This document shows positions 44,509 to 56,582 of a DNA stretch of 64,000 nucleotides, in pieces. The position numbers and the translations under genes were made by a program. Each line of letters starts with the position of its first letter. Position 1 is the first letter of the stretch. The stretch is from Maratus speciosus (taxonomy: Eukaryota > Arthropoda > Arachnida > Araneae > Salticidae). The stretch covers positions 667,390,484 to 667,454,483 of the forward strand of contig OZ010788.1 of NCBI GenBank assembly GCA_963932465.1. The letters run 5' to 3'. The notes under the pieces are model-generated. The model made no database searches, had not been told where the DNA came from, and saw only the letters and a list, made by a program, of their open reading frames with translations.

Positions 44509-46194
44509 CAGCTCAAATTCAAAATATCAGAATAATTGAGAAAAAGTAATAAGAAAAAATTATTTTTCATTTATTTATTTTTGGTACTAAGTAAATGCAA
44601 TTATATTTCTTATAAACTAAATCTGGGATGTTTAGATAAGATTTTAACATTCACAAAATATGAGATGCAGTACAATAAATTAGGTATACAGCTTTCTGAA
44701 CACATCAAAATATTAGAATAAAATTTAGATTTGTTCAAAATATTAGAATATTTTATTTTACTCAACAATATTAGCTTATGAATATGAAGTAAATGGTAGT
44801 TCAAAGTTCATATTTTGTAGCATCCCCTTTAGCTTTCATAACAGCGTACAATTGATCTTGCATACTATATACAAGGTGTTTACAAACATTTCTATCAATA
44901 TTTGCCCAAATAGACTTTATGCATGCCACTAACTCAGTTTTACTTGAAGGAGGATTTTCTTGGAGTTTTTTCTTCATTATACACCATAAGTTTTCGATGG
45001 GATTAAGGTCGGGTGAGTTTGGTGGCCAAGGAAGTACCTTAATGTTGCGTTGTCGGAACCAATTCTTAGTTGACACCAAGGTATGCGGTGACGCTAAATC
45101 TTGTTGAAAGATTAAATTATCTTCAAATAAATCTTCTGATGATGGAATCATGTAATATTCCAAAATTTATTTATATATCTGAGAGTTAACTTTTTCGTAC
45201 ACGATGCATAACGTTCAAGGTCCTTCTGTACTCATGGAACCCCAAACCATGACACTAGAAGCAAATTTTACGGAACGTTTAAGGCATTCTTTATCAAATG
45301 CTTCTTGATTCATTCTACAATCTCGAATATCTTGATACCCATATGAAACACAAAACATACTTTTATCACTAAATAATATATTTTTCCAATCTTCTTCGCA
45401 CCATAAACGTCTTGATTTACACCAGTTAAATCTTATACGCTTTTATTTTGCAGTCATGAGAGGTTTTGCTTTCGATACACGAGATTCAAACTTAAATTTA
45501 TGGAGACGTCTTAATGTTGTCGATGTAGAAACTTTAACTCTTTCTTGTTTCCATTTTCGGTGCAAGAATCGCACACTTTTAAAACGATTTTTCTTAACTA
45601 TACGCTTCAGTTTCTTGTCATCTCTAGCAGATGTTTTTGGTTTTCGACCGCCATTTCGGCGATTATTTTGAAATTTTCCATTTTTTTTTAATATTGTGTT
45701 AGTATTTTACTAACGCTTGATTGGGAACAATGTAAATAATTTGCTATATAACATTGATTTTTACCGTGCCGATACAAATCGACACCATACGAAGTTTAAT
45801 AGATCCAGGAATATCACTAACACGACCCATTTTAAGACGAAAAAGCAAACAAATTGCAAAAAGAATACTGATTTTAAATAAAATCGTCTGAATTTAATCA
45901 ATGATGCTACCAGTTACGAATTGGTGATAATTAAAGGAGAATTAATGTGAAATATTCTAATATTTTGGACCACTTGAATAAATATTCTAATGTTTTGACT
46001 TTTCAAAATAATTTTTTTTTCAATTAATCTTTTCAAAAATTATATTAATTTTAAGATTTTAAATAAGTTTAATCAAGAATAAGTTCTTAATAAAAATATT
46101 GTTTGCATATTTGCATTAAAAGACATTAAATTACCAAATGATATTTTCTATTTGTAATAAAAAGTAATTATTCTAATATTTTGAATATGAACTG
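44509..46194 (-). mobile_element. Decayed Tc1/mariner-type transposon, 1.69 kb
   Basis: ~31-bp TIRs CAGCTCAAATTCAAAATATC and the complement of ATTCTAATATTTTGAATATG, with TA on both sides (44507-44508, 46195-46196). TATTCTAATNTTTTG motifs recur inside both ends (near 44690, 44740, 45955 and 45990), suggesting multiple transposase sites. Confidence 0.8.
44801..45838 (-). pseudogene. Tc1-like transposase, broken
   Basis: Begins MGRVSDIPGSIKLRMV near 45832, followed in shifted frames by YRHGKNQCYIANYLHCSQSS (DNA-binding helices). FSDKSMF near 45370 carries the first catalytic D, then SSVMVWGSMSTEGP. The last 120 codons (45163-44801) are open with QQDLASPH and SPDLNPIENLW, D and E 34 residues apart as in DD34E. 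At least two stops or frameshifts lie between about 45700 and 45160. Asn of the usual QQDNA is Leu here. Not functional. Confidence 0.88.
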
Positions 46195-46196
46195 TA

Positions 46197-47610
46197 TGTC
46201 GAAAACGTAGAATAAAGATAGTAATAATGCACTTTTGCTCTTTTCTTTTTTTTTACTTGACGTAATGGACACCGAACTTATTTATTTCTTTACGTCAGTC
46301 TAATAAATTACTTTCTAAACATATGCAACTTTGCATAGTTTTTTTAAAGCAAATTTCCTAAAACTCTTCTGTCATTAAAAGAATTCCAAATTCAATCACA
46401 TAAAAATGCTGAATTTTTTTTTTAAATAATTTAACGAATTTACTTATTTGCTTGAAAACTACTTTTTCTTTTAAAAAAGAGCACATATTAACTTTGAGTT
46501 GAAAGATGGATGCATTTCCTTTTACATATCTTTCATGCTTATTTTGCTAAAGTCAATATTAAAGCAATACCCGGAAATTCTAAAAGTTAGTGCCTTCAGC
46601 TAAAAGTAGAGATTTAAACAAAAATAAACGAAATGTTGGCAAGCTATTTTAAATTTATTAACTTAAAGATTCTGAAAACAAATCGTCAATAGCCTTAAGT
46701 ACAAACAGACAAAAATAATTAATAAATAACAAATTGAGAATTAATTTCGAATTTATTGGCTTAAAACTTTTGAAAAGTCGGCGCCTATGGCTAAAAGTAG
46801 AAAAAAAAATACTAACAACCTAAAAGAGGACATACATCAAATCAGTTCAATGGGTTTCAGAATTTATTTTTGAAATTTTTCTTAAGTTTACTTTAAGATC
46901 TTACAAAGTTTGTATTAGATCTTTAAAGATATTAAATAAACAAAATAATGTTTCTCTATAAACATTTCTCTTCCTGTTTCTAAAGGAAAAATCAACTAAG
47001 AAATAGTTTTCAGTTGGAACTTCAAACTAAAAGTTACCTGGGAATTCTCCTAAATAAGTGATTCTTACAATCAAGAAAGAGCAAATAAATGTTAGTTTGA
47101 AGAACATTTATTTCCCCTCAGAAAAGCAGGGAATCACATTTGAAGATTAAAACCGTGTATGGATATCAATTACTCTTCGAAAGTTTTATTTACCCGCCTC
47201 AATCACAATATCCTTTTATAACAACAACATTTCTTAGCCTCAGGTGAATTTCCACGCACAAAAGGCATTAAGGCTCTATTTTCGAGTGCCTTAAGCGTAA
47301 GTAATTGCTTTAAACTGAAAACTGAATTAAGTTACACTGTGAGAGAGAATTATCAGGATTTACGTGAAGGTGCGAAAAAGTTGGGAGACGGAAAGGTGAC
47401 GTTTCCTTCCCCAGGAGATGGCAAAAGCCCTTTCTTTACGAAGCAATTAGCTGGAAAGGAGACCTCGGAATAAGAAAATATTTGCAGTATCTAAAGAGGA
47501 AATTAAACAGCAATACTTGAAAGTTTGTAATTATATTGACGAGTGAACTTGTTTTCAGTGGGATTGAGAATAAATAAGGCGTTATGGGATTGAGCTGCAA
47601 GTTACAATAA
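46197..47610. other. No gene or repeat recognised
   Basis: 1.4 kb AT-rich spacer, slightly less AT-rich after 47330. Short open frames only. Confidence 0.5.
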
Positions 47611-47611
47611 T

Positions 47612-48267
47612 TAAGTAACATATCTCTGTTAGTTTATATAAGCCGTAATAGGTATTCTAGAGAATACCAGTAATTTCACCCTTAACCCTTAAATGCCTCA
47701 TGTTGCTTTTCAGCAACATACCCAATTTAGGCTCTAAAATACCATTAGAATAATATTGAATCTATAATGCCTAATGTTGCCAATAAAATACATTCTAAAA
47801 ATATTATTAAATCGATTTTCAACATGCAGATGGCAACACTTGTGCTGTTTAAGAATAAAAATAGATTTATTTTTTCAATTGTTGCTACTTGTTCTTTTTG
47901 TTTTGTTTGGAAGCTTGCGAAATACCCTATTTTGACCTGCAGTGAGCAAGTAAAATTTATTTCTTATTATAGTTCCTAAAATTCTTGTGTGTTTAATATT
48001 ATAGAATTTTATCAAGGAAAATTATTTTTTCAATTAAACACCAGTATTGCCTATTAGTAACAAACTGTTTTTTAGCCGTAAACCATACTTAAAACAAAAT
48101 ATGATTTTTTTAAGTATTTTTCCCATGATGTATTTAAAAAATGAAAGCCGAAAAACATTATTACAAAGATTTTTGAAAAATCAGGCATTTAAGGGTTAAG
48201 TTACATATCTCTGTTAGTTTATATAAGCCGTAATAGGTATTCTAGAGAATACCAGTAATTTCATCCT
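47612..48267 (+). repeat. 70-bp direct repeats around a TTAA element
   Basis: ACATATCTCTGTTAGTTTAT to GAGAATACCAGTAATTTCA occurs at about 47618-47678 and again at 48204-48262 with one or two differences. A TTAA lies at or next to each repeat's end. Confidence 0.85.
47682..48199. mobile_element. TTAA element, CCCTTAAATGCC family
   Basis: TTAACCCTTAAATGCCTCAT and TCAGGCATTTAAGGGTTAA. The left terminus resembles that of the composite insertions at 35139 and 36845. 518 bp, no gene. Confidence 0.8.
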
Positions 48268-48391
48268 TAAATCCTGGCAGTCCGTAAGGACAGGTTAATT
48301 TCTAAAAAAAGAGACGTGGCAACTAAGACATTATGACGTGGCTGATTTAAATTAATAAAGAAATTTAAAACTGGAAACTTGATATAAGTAA

Positions 48392-48854
48392 ACAAGCCGG
48401 AAAGTGTTCGTCAAGCGTGGCAAATGAGGTGCGTTCGTACTATAACTAGTTTTGTAAATATTCCGATCTGGGTGCAATAGCCGTTGCACTCTTATGCAAA
48501 AATGCTTGAATACAAAACTTATTACGAGTACATAGATTAAATTCAGTCATACGAAAATAATAGGACTCCATCTTAAATAGGACGTCATCACCATGGCAAC
48601 CTAGAATCATGACCTATCACCGGATATTGAATTCATGACGTAGGATGGGATTTAATAGAGTGAAGAAAACTTTTATTAATATATTTTGAAATTTTGATTC
48701 GATTTTCATAAAATTTGAAATGTCGCGACAAAATTCTGCAGCGATTCTCTATATTAAATTTCAAACCATTCGGTTGGATGGTTTTTGCGCTGTTATATGC
48801 GGACGAACCAGATGACGACAGGTGCTACGAATTTATATAATTACGAACGCACCT
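48392..48854 (-). mobile_element. Helentron-like element, copy 5
   Basis: Minus-strand copy: AGGTGCGTTCGTAATTATAT at 48854, then the core. The inverted TACGAACGCACCT is near 48428, and the tail ending CTTGT is near 48392. The GTCY stretch is reduced to GTCATCTGGTTCGTCC. The right half matches copy 2. Confidence 0.55.
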
Positions 48855-48968
48855 AAAAATGAGGTAATTTTCAATAACATTCATGTCAAGTAACTTTCAT
48901 GTCAATATACGATACAAATCTACTCAAAACAATATTATCTCTTATTATTAAAGATATAACGCACATGA

Positions 48969-49195
48969 TTAACCCCTTAATTCTCGCTCCCGTTATATTC
49001 ACGGGCTGTGACTTTTATTCACATTATTCAAATATGTTTGATTCCCACCAGTTTTATAGAATAGTGTAATTGGCTTTATTATGGTATCATTTTACCTGTC
49101 ATTAAACAAGGTGAACATTTCTTTTTCAAAAAAGTGGTGCCAATAAGCAATTTGAATTTTTAAACCGTAATTTAATGCGACCGTTAAGGGGTTAA
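48969..49195. mobile_element. TTAA miniature element
   Basis: TTAACCCCTTAATTCTCGCT and GCGACCGTTAAGGGGTTAA. CCCGTTATATTCACGGG forms a small hairpin near the left. Confidence 0.75.
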
Positions 49196-49639
49196 GCAGT
49201 AGTGTGAAATTTGGTATTTTTTTTTTTTTTTATATACTGGAAATCTTAACTGCATATTTAGAGGAAATGTTGTTTACATTGAAGAGAAATATACGTCAGA
49301 AGTATTGAAGTAAAGAATGGAAATAAATGTATCTTGTTGATAAATATCACATGAGAAATTTATAACCCCCCCCCCCCCCAAAAAAAAAAAAAAAAGCAAT
49401 AACAATTTGTCTAAACTTGCATAATTCTAAAAGCATTTCAATAAAGTGTCTAAATATTTGAAAAATAAATAAACGATTTATTATCCGCATTCTTTCTACA
49501 TCTTTTTCACAGAATTAAAAATAGTTTTGAACTAGTTAAAAAAAAAACTACGGAAATTTGAAATATTTATGTACTTTAGAACTATTATTCTTATTTCGAT
49601 CGCTTAATATTTTAAACGTTTGACACTTACTGCTGTTTA

Positions 49640-51250
49640 TTAATTATTACAATTTTAAACGATGTTATTAGATATAAACCACTGATACTTATATTAGAGC
49701 CATAGTTTTATAAATTAAAAGAATCCCTGCAGCTTTACAAAGAATATAATGCCAATATAAATTTTAAAGGAATTTAAAATATTCAAATATTTATTACAGA
49801 GGCTTAAATTTTCAAAATGTTTTTCTTTCTGTCTCAAAATTAATTAACTTTTAATTCTTATATCTGAGTTATAGTTTCATAAATTACTATTTTTAAAATG
49901 ATTTTATTCCTGCAGTTTTTCGAGGAATAAATCTGCTATAAAATATATGAACTGTTAAATATCGAAACATTTAATACAGAGGCAAAAATGTCCTAAATGT
50001 CTATTGTGTCACAAAATTAATTACATATAAGCCACTGATTTCTGTATAAAATAAAAATTAATTTGCTTTTAATGAGTTATGTTTTTGCGGCTATACGTTT
50101 GAACAGCTAGAATATTTAAAGGAATTTTAAAATATTCAAATAATTAATGCAGAGACGTAAATATTAAAAAAAATCTATTGAAAAATTAATTAACCTTTAA
50201 CTCTCAAGTTTCAGTTTATATTTTCATAAATTACTATTTTAAAAATGATTTTATTTCTGCAGTTTTTCGAGGAATAAATATGCCATAAAATGTATGAATT
50301 CTACAATATCCAAACATTAAATACAGAGGCATAAATATTTAAATTGCTTATTGTGTCACAAAATTAATTTTATATAAACATTGATTCTTGCATAAGAACC
50401 ATAGTTTAATAAATCGCTATCCCTTTAAAGATTTTTTTTCTGCGGTTGTACATTTGAACAGCTACAATATTTAAAGGAACTTTAAAATATTCAAATATTT
50501 AATACAGAGGTGTAAATATAAAAAGTTTTTATTTTTTTCTATTGCAAAATTAATTAACCTTTAACTCATATTTCAGTCTCATAAATTACTATTTTAAAAA
50601 TGATTTCATTTCTGTAGTTTTCGAGGAATAAATCTGCTATAAAATGTATGAATGCATCCAATGTATGATATCCAAGCATTTAATACAAAGGCATAAATAT
50701 CCAAAATGTTTGTGTCACAAAATTAATTAATTATATATAAACCTCTAACACTGTATACGAATCCTAGTTTAATAAATTGCTACCCTTTTAAAGAATATTT
50801 TTCCTGCAGCTATACATTGAACAGCCGCAATATTTAAAAGAATTTTAAAATATTCAAATAATTAATACAGAGACGTGATTATTCAAAATGTTTTTTTTTC
50901 CTATTGGAATATAAATTAACTTTTAATTCTTATATTTGACTTCGTTAAATACTATTTTTTTAATTAATTTATTTCTGCATTTTTCGAGAAATAAATCTGC
51001 TATAAAATGCATCAATTCTAAAATATACAAACATTTAATACAGAGGCGGCATAACCCAAAATATTTATTGTGTTCACAAAATTAATCAATTATAAATAAA
51101 CCACCGATTCTTGTAAAAGAACCATAGCTTTTAAAATTGCTATCCCTTGCTTCTATGCATTTGAACATCTGCAATATTTAAAGGAACTTTAAAATATTGA
51201 AATATTTAATACAGAGGCATAAATATTCAAAATTTTATTGTGCCACAAAA
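49640..51250 (+). repeat. Dimeric tandem array, ~355-bp period
   Basis: Two alternating ~175-bp subunits. Type 1 contains CTGCAGTTTTTCGAGGAATA (about 49910, 50255, 50609 and 50972). Type 2 contains TTTGAACAGCTACAATATTT or variants (about 50100, 50452, 50816 and 51160; first copy diverged near 49735). Both share a TTTAATACAGAGGCATAAAT block and a GCAAAATTAATTAAC block, showing that the subunits arose from one ancestor. Confidence 0.85.
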
Positions 51251-51649
51251 TTCTCTTTTATCACGATTTTATTCGTGATGCCCCAGAGTATCTAAAACTT
51301 TGATACCCACGTGTATTGCAGAGGAACAAAATACACGTCTCCAACCCATTAGATACTATATATTTCTTCGAAGGAGAATCAAATTCTACGGAGGAAAAGG
51401 AAGTATCGAAAAGAGTTAAAATTAAAGTTCCTTCTAGAAAATGTATTTCCAATAAAATATATATCACAAAGCAAAACTTTATCGAAAGACATATAATATA
51501 TAAATATAATAAAAAATTATTTTTTTCCTCTAAACTCTTGACTCGTGGATAATCTCTGGACGAGTTATATAGGGCCATTCTATTTCACGTCTGGGGCAGC
51601 TTTTCTACATATTACTGATTTTTTAACAATGCTATTATACTAGATTAAT

Positions 51650-51930
51650 ATTAACACAATTATTCTAATTGGTAAACAAATCATATTAGATGTAAATTTC
51701 CAACTGGGCGAAAAATGTCCGGACCAGGATTCGAACCCGGGATCTCCTGGCTGAAGCCGCCAGTGCTCTGCTATCTGAGCTATCCCGGAATATTCTGGTC
51801 GAACTTTTTCACCCAGCTAACCTTGATGATTACAGCATCTGGTCTGAAACCTGGTTCAGCTCAACAGAATAAATCTCAGGTAATGGAACAGCGATTTCTG
51901 GAGTTCCATTACCTGAGATTTATTCTGTAG
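51650..51930 (-). repeat. tRNA-like retroposon, single copy
   Basis: Same module as the inverted dimer at 8467-9021. The tRNA-like part (51716-51789, minus) has A and B boxes, anticodon-arm loop GGCTTCA without T33, and TTTTT directly after. The conserved ~160-bp leader follows toward 51930. AGTTCCATTACCTGAGATTT near 51905 inverts AAATCTCAGGTAATGGAAC near 51871, making a terminal hairpin. Confidence 0.75.
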
Positions 51931-52025
51931 AAGTTGCTTTAATAACTTTAATTTACTATATCTTTAAAATAACGAAATTTTCTTAAAACAATGGTAAATT
52001 TTATCATCTTCTTACACCTGCTTTT

Positions 52026-52708
52026 TTAAGGGGGTCCGGGACACAACATTAAATAATTTTTATTTATTGAGTTAAAATTTTTAATTTTTTTTGTGATGAT
52101 TAACCATATTATTTGTAAACAAAATCGCATGATAAAACGTCTCATATATATTTCTTTTAAATTTTAAATTCATTAAAAAAGTAGAGTAATTTAAAATCGT
52201 CATAACTCAAAATATTATTTGTAGAATTCCAATTTTTTATTATTTAAATAAACAGAAATATATAAGTTTTAATTTAGATTTAGCATTTTTAAAAATATTA
52301 ATAAAAAAAATATTTAAAGTAAAAATTAAAAAAAAAATGGTGTAACATTTTATTAATCATATTTTGAAAAGTAAATATACTTTTTTTCTATTTTGCTATA
52401 TCAAAATTAAATTAAAACAATTGAGAAAGACATTTTCCAAGTTTGAAACATTTATCTTTAATGGTTCTTGACTTATAGCGATTTAAATACGAGAAATGTT
52501 GGAAAAAGGCCATCATGAAGAAAAACACATTTTCACAAGAAGTCTTTGTATGACAACCATTGCTTGAAAGATAGGTTTTGAAAACAAACCAAGACGAAAA
52601 ATTTAATATTACCTGTCATTTTAAGCGGAAAAACACAAGAGAAATTTTTAGTGCAATAAAAGTTTTTTTTAGAAAATTTGGAGATTTTTGTGTCCCGGAC
52701 CCCCTTAA
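52026..52708. mobile_element. TTAA element with TTAAGGGGGTCCGGGACACA termini
   Basis: 20-bp termini are exact inverted complements (52026-52045 and 52689-52708). 683 bp, AT-rich interior without transposase. Open frames are short and incidental. piggyBac-like by target choice. Confidence 0.85.
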
Positions 52709-53236
52709 AAAATTAATAATCGTTAAAAATTCCTTAAAACGTATAATAGATATGATTAATTCATTGTCAAATATCCAATTTTATTCTATTGCAAAATTAA
52801 ATTTTATCGGGATTTTATTCGCTACGCCCCAAATGTATCGAAATCTTTAAAATATCCTACGTGTATTGCAGAAAAACAAATGCCAATTCTCCAGTTCATT
52901 AAATGTTATTTGTAGGACAGAATCAAATTCCATGAAGGAAAAATTTCCAGTAACTATTGGAAAGAATCAAAATTAAGATTCTCATTGGAAAACTTATTTT
53001 TAAATGTGTGTTACCAAACTAAATTTGAACCCAAGTTCTTGAAAATGTTACTATACATTTTATTACTTCCCTAAATCGAATCGCAAATACGTAATGTTTT
53101 AGAAAGTAGCTTAACACTAAAATAAGATTTTGTAAAAAAACTTTACTGAAAGTTTAATAGGAACTAATTAATTATAAGAAAAAAAAATCTCAATAAAAAA
53201 AATTCCACGAAACTGAAACTTATGAACTATCCAATG

Positions 53237-53429
53237 TTAACACTAAACATACCTAAAATTTTACTCAAGTTTTATTAAAAATATATCACACCAGAATATT
53301 TATCTTAAACGCATCACCCACGTAATCCGTGTATTAAAACGAAACACTTTCATTTGGTACAGTACAAAACGCCGACCTATGCTACGCTGAGCGCTAACAC
53401 AGTCGAACAATTTCTTATTTAGTTGACAC

Positions 53430-53475
<46 letters not shown>

Positions 53476-53620
53476 GAAACATTTTTAGCAATTCCGTGAC
53501 GATATGTTCAATAGTATTCACTAAAAATTGTACCCTTAAAATATAGTGGTGCAAACAGAATATTAAAATAGAATCATTATATAAATCTTTGGTTTGCCGA
53601 CACTCGACGCAAAGGATTAA
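53237..53620. mobile_element. TTAA-bounded region with mismatched ends
   Basis: Left TTAACACTAAACATACC (like 5157) but right CACTCGACGCAAAGGATTAA (like 28182-28203). A T run of 41 bases (53433-53473) and ATAGTGGTGCAAACAGAATA are inside. Probably two overlapping elements or a chimera. Confidence 0.5.
53433..53473 (+). repeat. Poly-T tract of 41 bases
   Basis: Uninterrupted T run. Confidence 0.95.
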
Positions 53621-54137
53621 AAGACAATAAAATTGATCATTTCAATTTAAGATAAATACGCAAAATCAATTTTTTTAAATGTCGTAATTTTTTCCATTTT
53701 TCTTAGTTACTTTATCATCAAGTTAAAATTCATTAAACTTCCTTGAAATGCATTTAAGCTTATAGTTTTCCGTTAAAACACACATAAATTTTGATCAGAA
53801 ATGTGATTAGTTACTCAGTATCGCATTTTTATCGTATTGCAAAATTTTCTTTCGTCACGATTTTATTCGCAACGCCCACAAAATATTTAAATCTTTAAGA
53901 TATCCCTCATGTATTGCATGGAAGCAAACGCTACGTCCCCAATCCATTAGGCACTATTTCTTGGAAAGAGAATGTAAATATAGGAAAGAACCGAAATTGG
54001 GAATATTAGAGGAAAATTTACTTATCTTAAAACATATTTCTCAATACTATCAAAATTCTAATATATATTTAATTATAAATTATGTATTGGACGATTGCAC
54101 CATAAAATATATTTTAAAACTTTATATTCAAATTAAA

Positions 54138-54492
54138 TACGACTTGCTAAATGGTACATATAACATATAGTTGATATTACAAACGCATTAAAAATCTACG
54201 TTTCGAATCGCTTCTGTGATCATCATCAGGATTAAAATGATGTTACACAAGTCTAAAAGTTCAAAACGGTCATAAATGTCCAAGAGCACAGAAGAAGTTC
54301 CTGTGTACTCTCCGTTCAGGAACTTCTTATGTGTTTTTAGGCGTTTATGTACGTTTTGAACTTTTCAAGTTCTGCATCATAATTTTAATCCAGATGACGT
54401 TAAAGGTAGAGATTCGAAACGTAGATTTTTAATCTGTTTGTTATAACTTTTGTGTTATCGGTACCATTTAGCAAGTTGTATTTAATTTGATT
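54138..54492. mobile_element. Hairpin element with CTACGTTTCGAAT arms
   Basis: TTAAAAATCTACGTTTCGAA (54189) and its complement near 54410. Outer arms ACTTGCTAAATGGTAC and GGTACCATTTAGCAAGT. CATCATCAGGATTAAAAT inside pairs with ATTTTAATCCAGATG. The TTTCGAAT plus CATCATCAGG combination resembles ends near 21945 and 62560. Confidence 0.75.
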
Positions 54493-54744
54493 ACAAAGTT
54501 TTTAAGTATTTTATTATTGTTAAAATAAAAGTCGGATTCAGAAGTAAAGTTTATTTAAGTAGATTAAAATTAAATTGAGATTTCTCATTTTTCTGAAATG
54601 TTTAACAAAAGATTTTTAAATTTAAAGAACCGAAATTGGAAATTTTAAAAGAAAATTTATTTATCTTATAACACATTTCGGAAAAGTATCAAAATTCTTT
54701 TATTTATTTGTTTTTATTATAAAAATTTTTTACGGACTTCATTT

Positions 54745-55418
54745 TTAACCCTTTAGTGTGCAGGTTTGCATATATGCAAACAACAGTGTTTTGGATTTAA
54801 TAGATTTTTTTATTCGTATATACATAGGTGCCAAATTGTACGGATTTTTCTTACCACTAAAATTTAAAAGAAATTTTTGCTTTATTGAGTCGTTAAAAAT
54901 CGATAGATTTCGACGATTTAATTAGACAAAATTTGCTTTTAAATTTTACTGGTAAGAAAAATCCGTACAAGTTGGTAGCTATGGTATATACCTGATTCAC
55001 ACAAGAAAATTAAAATAGCAATATTTGCTTTAATTAATAACAACCATTCCGTTTTTAAAGAAAGCGAAATCAACCATTGAAACGTTCTGGTGTAAAGTCA
55101 GATTCTCTGAACTACATCATTTCTAGAGCGTGTTCTATCATGGGAATTAAAGGGTTAAAGGTTAAGTTACATAAAATAAGGTATTTGGAGACATACTTAT
55201 TAAAATGTATACTAAATTGCTTTATTTTAGCGTAAAACAGCCACACGACAGTAGTTTTACTTGTATTGCAGATGTGCAACAGAAGAAAAAATTGACGCAT
55301 TTTATGAAAAATGTATCTCTGATTTTTTTCCATTATTTTTTCTGTGTAACAAACCTTTTAAAGAATCATACATAATTTTTTCGAAAGAAAATAAAAAAAT
55401 CGCGCATTTAAGAGTTAA
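54745..55418. mobile_element. Composite TTAA element, inverted relative of the 35-kb composites
   Basis: TTAACCCTTTAGTGTGCAGG at the left, internal AAAGGGTTAAAGG at 55151-55163, and right end GCGCATTTAAGAGTTAA. Read on the minus strand it matches 35139-35660 throughout, apart from the miniature element at 54833-54983. Confidence 0.75.
54833..54983. mobile_element. CATAGCTGCCAA-family miniature element with empty site
   Basis: CATAGGTGCCAAATTGTACG and GTACAAGTTGGTAGCTATG. Flanked by GTATATA (54826-54832 and 54984-54990). The homologous inverted site near 35585 reads TATACGAATA without an insertion. Confidence 0.88.
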
Positions 55419-55781
55419 ATTTAAAATTTAATAATATGATGCAATTTATCATTTATTTATACTGCTACTAATAATAATAATGTAATTCTGATATATTTAT
55501 TATGTTGCTACAATTTATATCAGCATTTTTTTATGTTAACCTTTAAAAAATCCCATAAAACTGAAATTTATGATAATATGTTGAAACGCAATAAAAGACA
55601 TTGCTTTCATTTAAAATGTAAAATTGCTGTAATTTTTTATACACATATATAAGTACAGAACACAAATATAAATCTCATTCTCAAGTGTCCTTGGACTATA
55701 ATAAAGATAACAGTTTTAAGTTAAAATACAAACAGAAAACTCATCATAATTTTGATTCATTACACAATAGAGCATTTTTAT
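55419..55781. other. No gene seen
   Basis: AT-rich spacer within the long-period repeat region. Confidence 0.5.
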
Positions 55782-56274
55782 TGTATTGCAAAATTCTCTT
55801 TTATCATGATTTTATTAGCAACGTCCCGAAATATCTAAACCTTTAAAATATCCCACGTGTATTGCAGAGAAATAAAGGCCACGTCTTCCATCCATTAAAT
55901 GTTATTTCTCGGAATAAGAATCAAATTTTATGGAGATAAATTTGAAGTAAATATCGGAAACAGCCGAAATTAAAATTCTTAGGGGAACCTTTATTTACCT
56001 TGAAATATATGTTACAAAAGTATACATTATCAAAAGTTCTTAAAATATAATATATTTTACTACTTTTCCTAAATCATCTAACTGAGAAGTAAAGTTTATT
56101 AAAGCTATTGAGTTTACAATAATATTAAGCTTAAATTATAAATAATATTTAGAATTTTACTGAAGCAGGAAGACATTACTTATTAGAAAGCTTAAAAATA
56201 CAATATTTATCATTTATTTATTTATTTATGTTAGTATAATTATTTATTTTATTTATGTAGTCATAACATTAATA

Positions 56275-56582
56275 TTAACCCTTATCAGATGCTAGCTTTT
56301 TATACATGATTCGGCAGTAGTTTGTAATTGTATTCAGTGAAAATTTGCAGGGCTGCAACAAACGACTATTTTCTATTCTACGCACCAGTATATTTAAAAA
56401 AATTAATTTTATAGTATAATTCTGGTGCACGTGTTGATGAAGTACAAGTGTAAGTTGTGCCAACAGACTAAAATTCATGTAAGAGATGCTGGTCCTGAAC
56501 AGGTTAATCTTGTCACCTCTCACGTGCCATACGACAAGGTACGATGTCACGTGGAAAGTGACATAGAACCAATAAGGGTTAA
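56275..56582. mobile_element. TTAA element
   Basis: TTAACCCTTATCAGATGC and GAACCAATAAGGGTTAA. Contains CAGGGCTGCAACAAACGACT near 56348, a one-sided relative of the GCTGCCACTGGCGAC terminus, and GGTCCTGAACAGGTTAA near 56490, a relative of the end at 10642-10658. It may be a chimera of three families. Confidence 0.6.

Larger units (their letters stand above)
51237..56060 (+). repeat. Longer-period repeat units interrupted by insertions
   Basis: A unit starting at GCAAAATTCTCTTTTATC, with ACGATTTTATTCG, CCACGTGTATTGCAGAG and CCATTAGATACTAT-like text, occurs at about 51243, 52790, 53835 and 55787. Between copies lie the tRNA-like repeat at 51650, TTAA elements at 52026, 53237 and 54745, and a hairpin element at 54138. 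Subtracting those leaves spacings of roughly 600-900 bp. It follows directly from, and shares sequence with, the dimeric array. Confidence 0.7.

Noticed and set aside
51261..51578. 105-codon minus-strand frame
   Set aside because: Lies in the satellite-derived block; other copies of the block do not keep it open.
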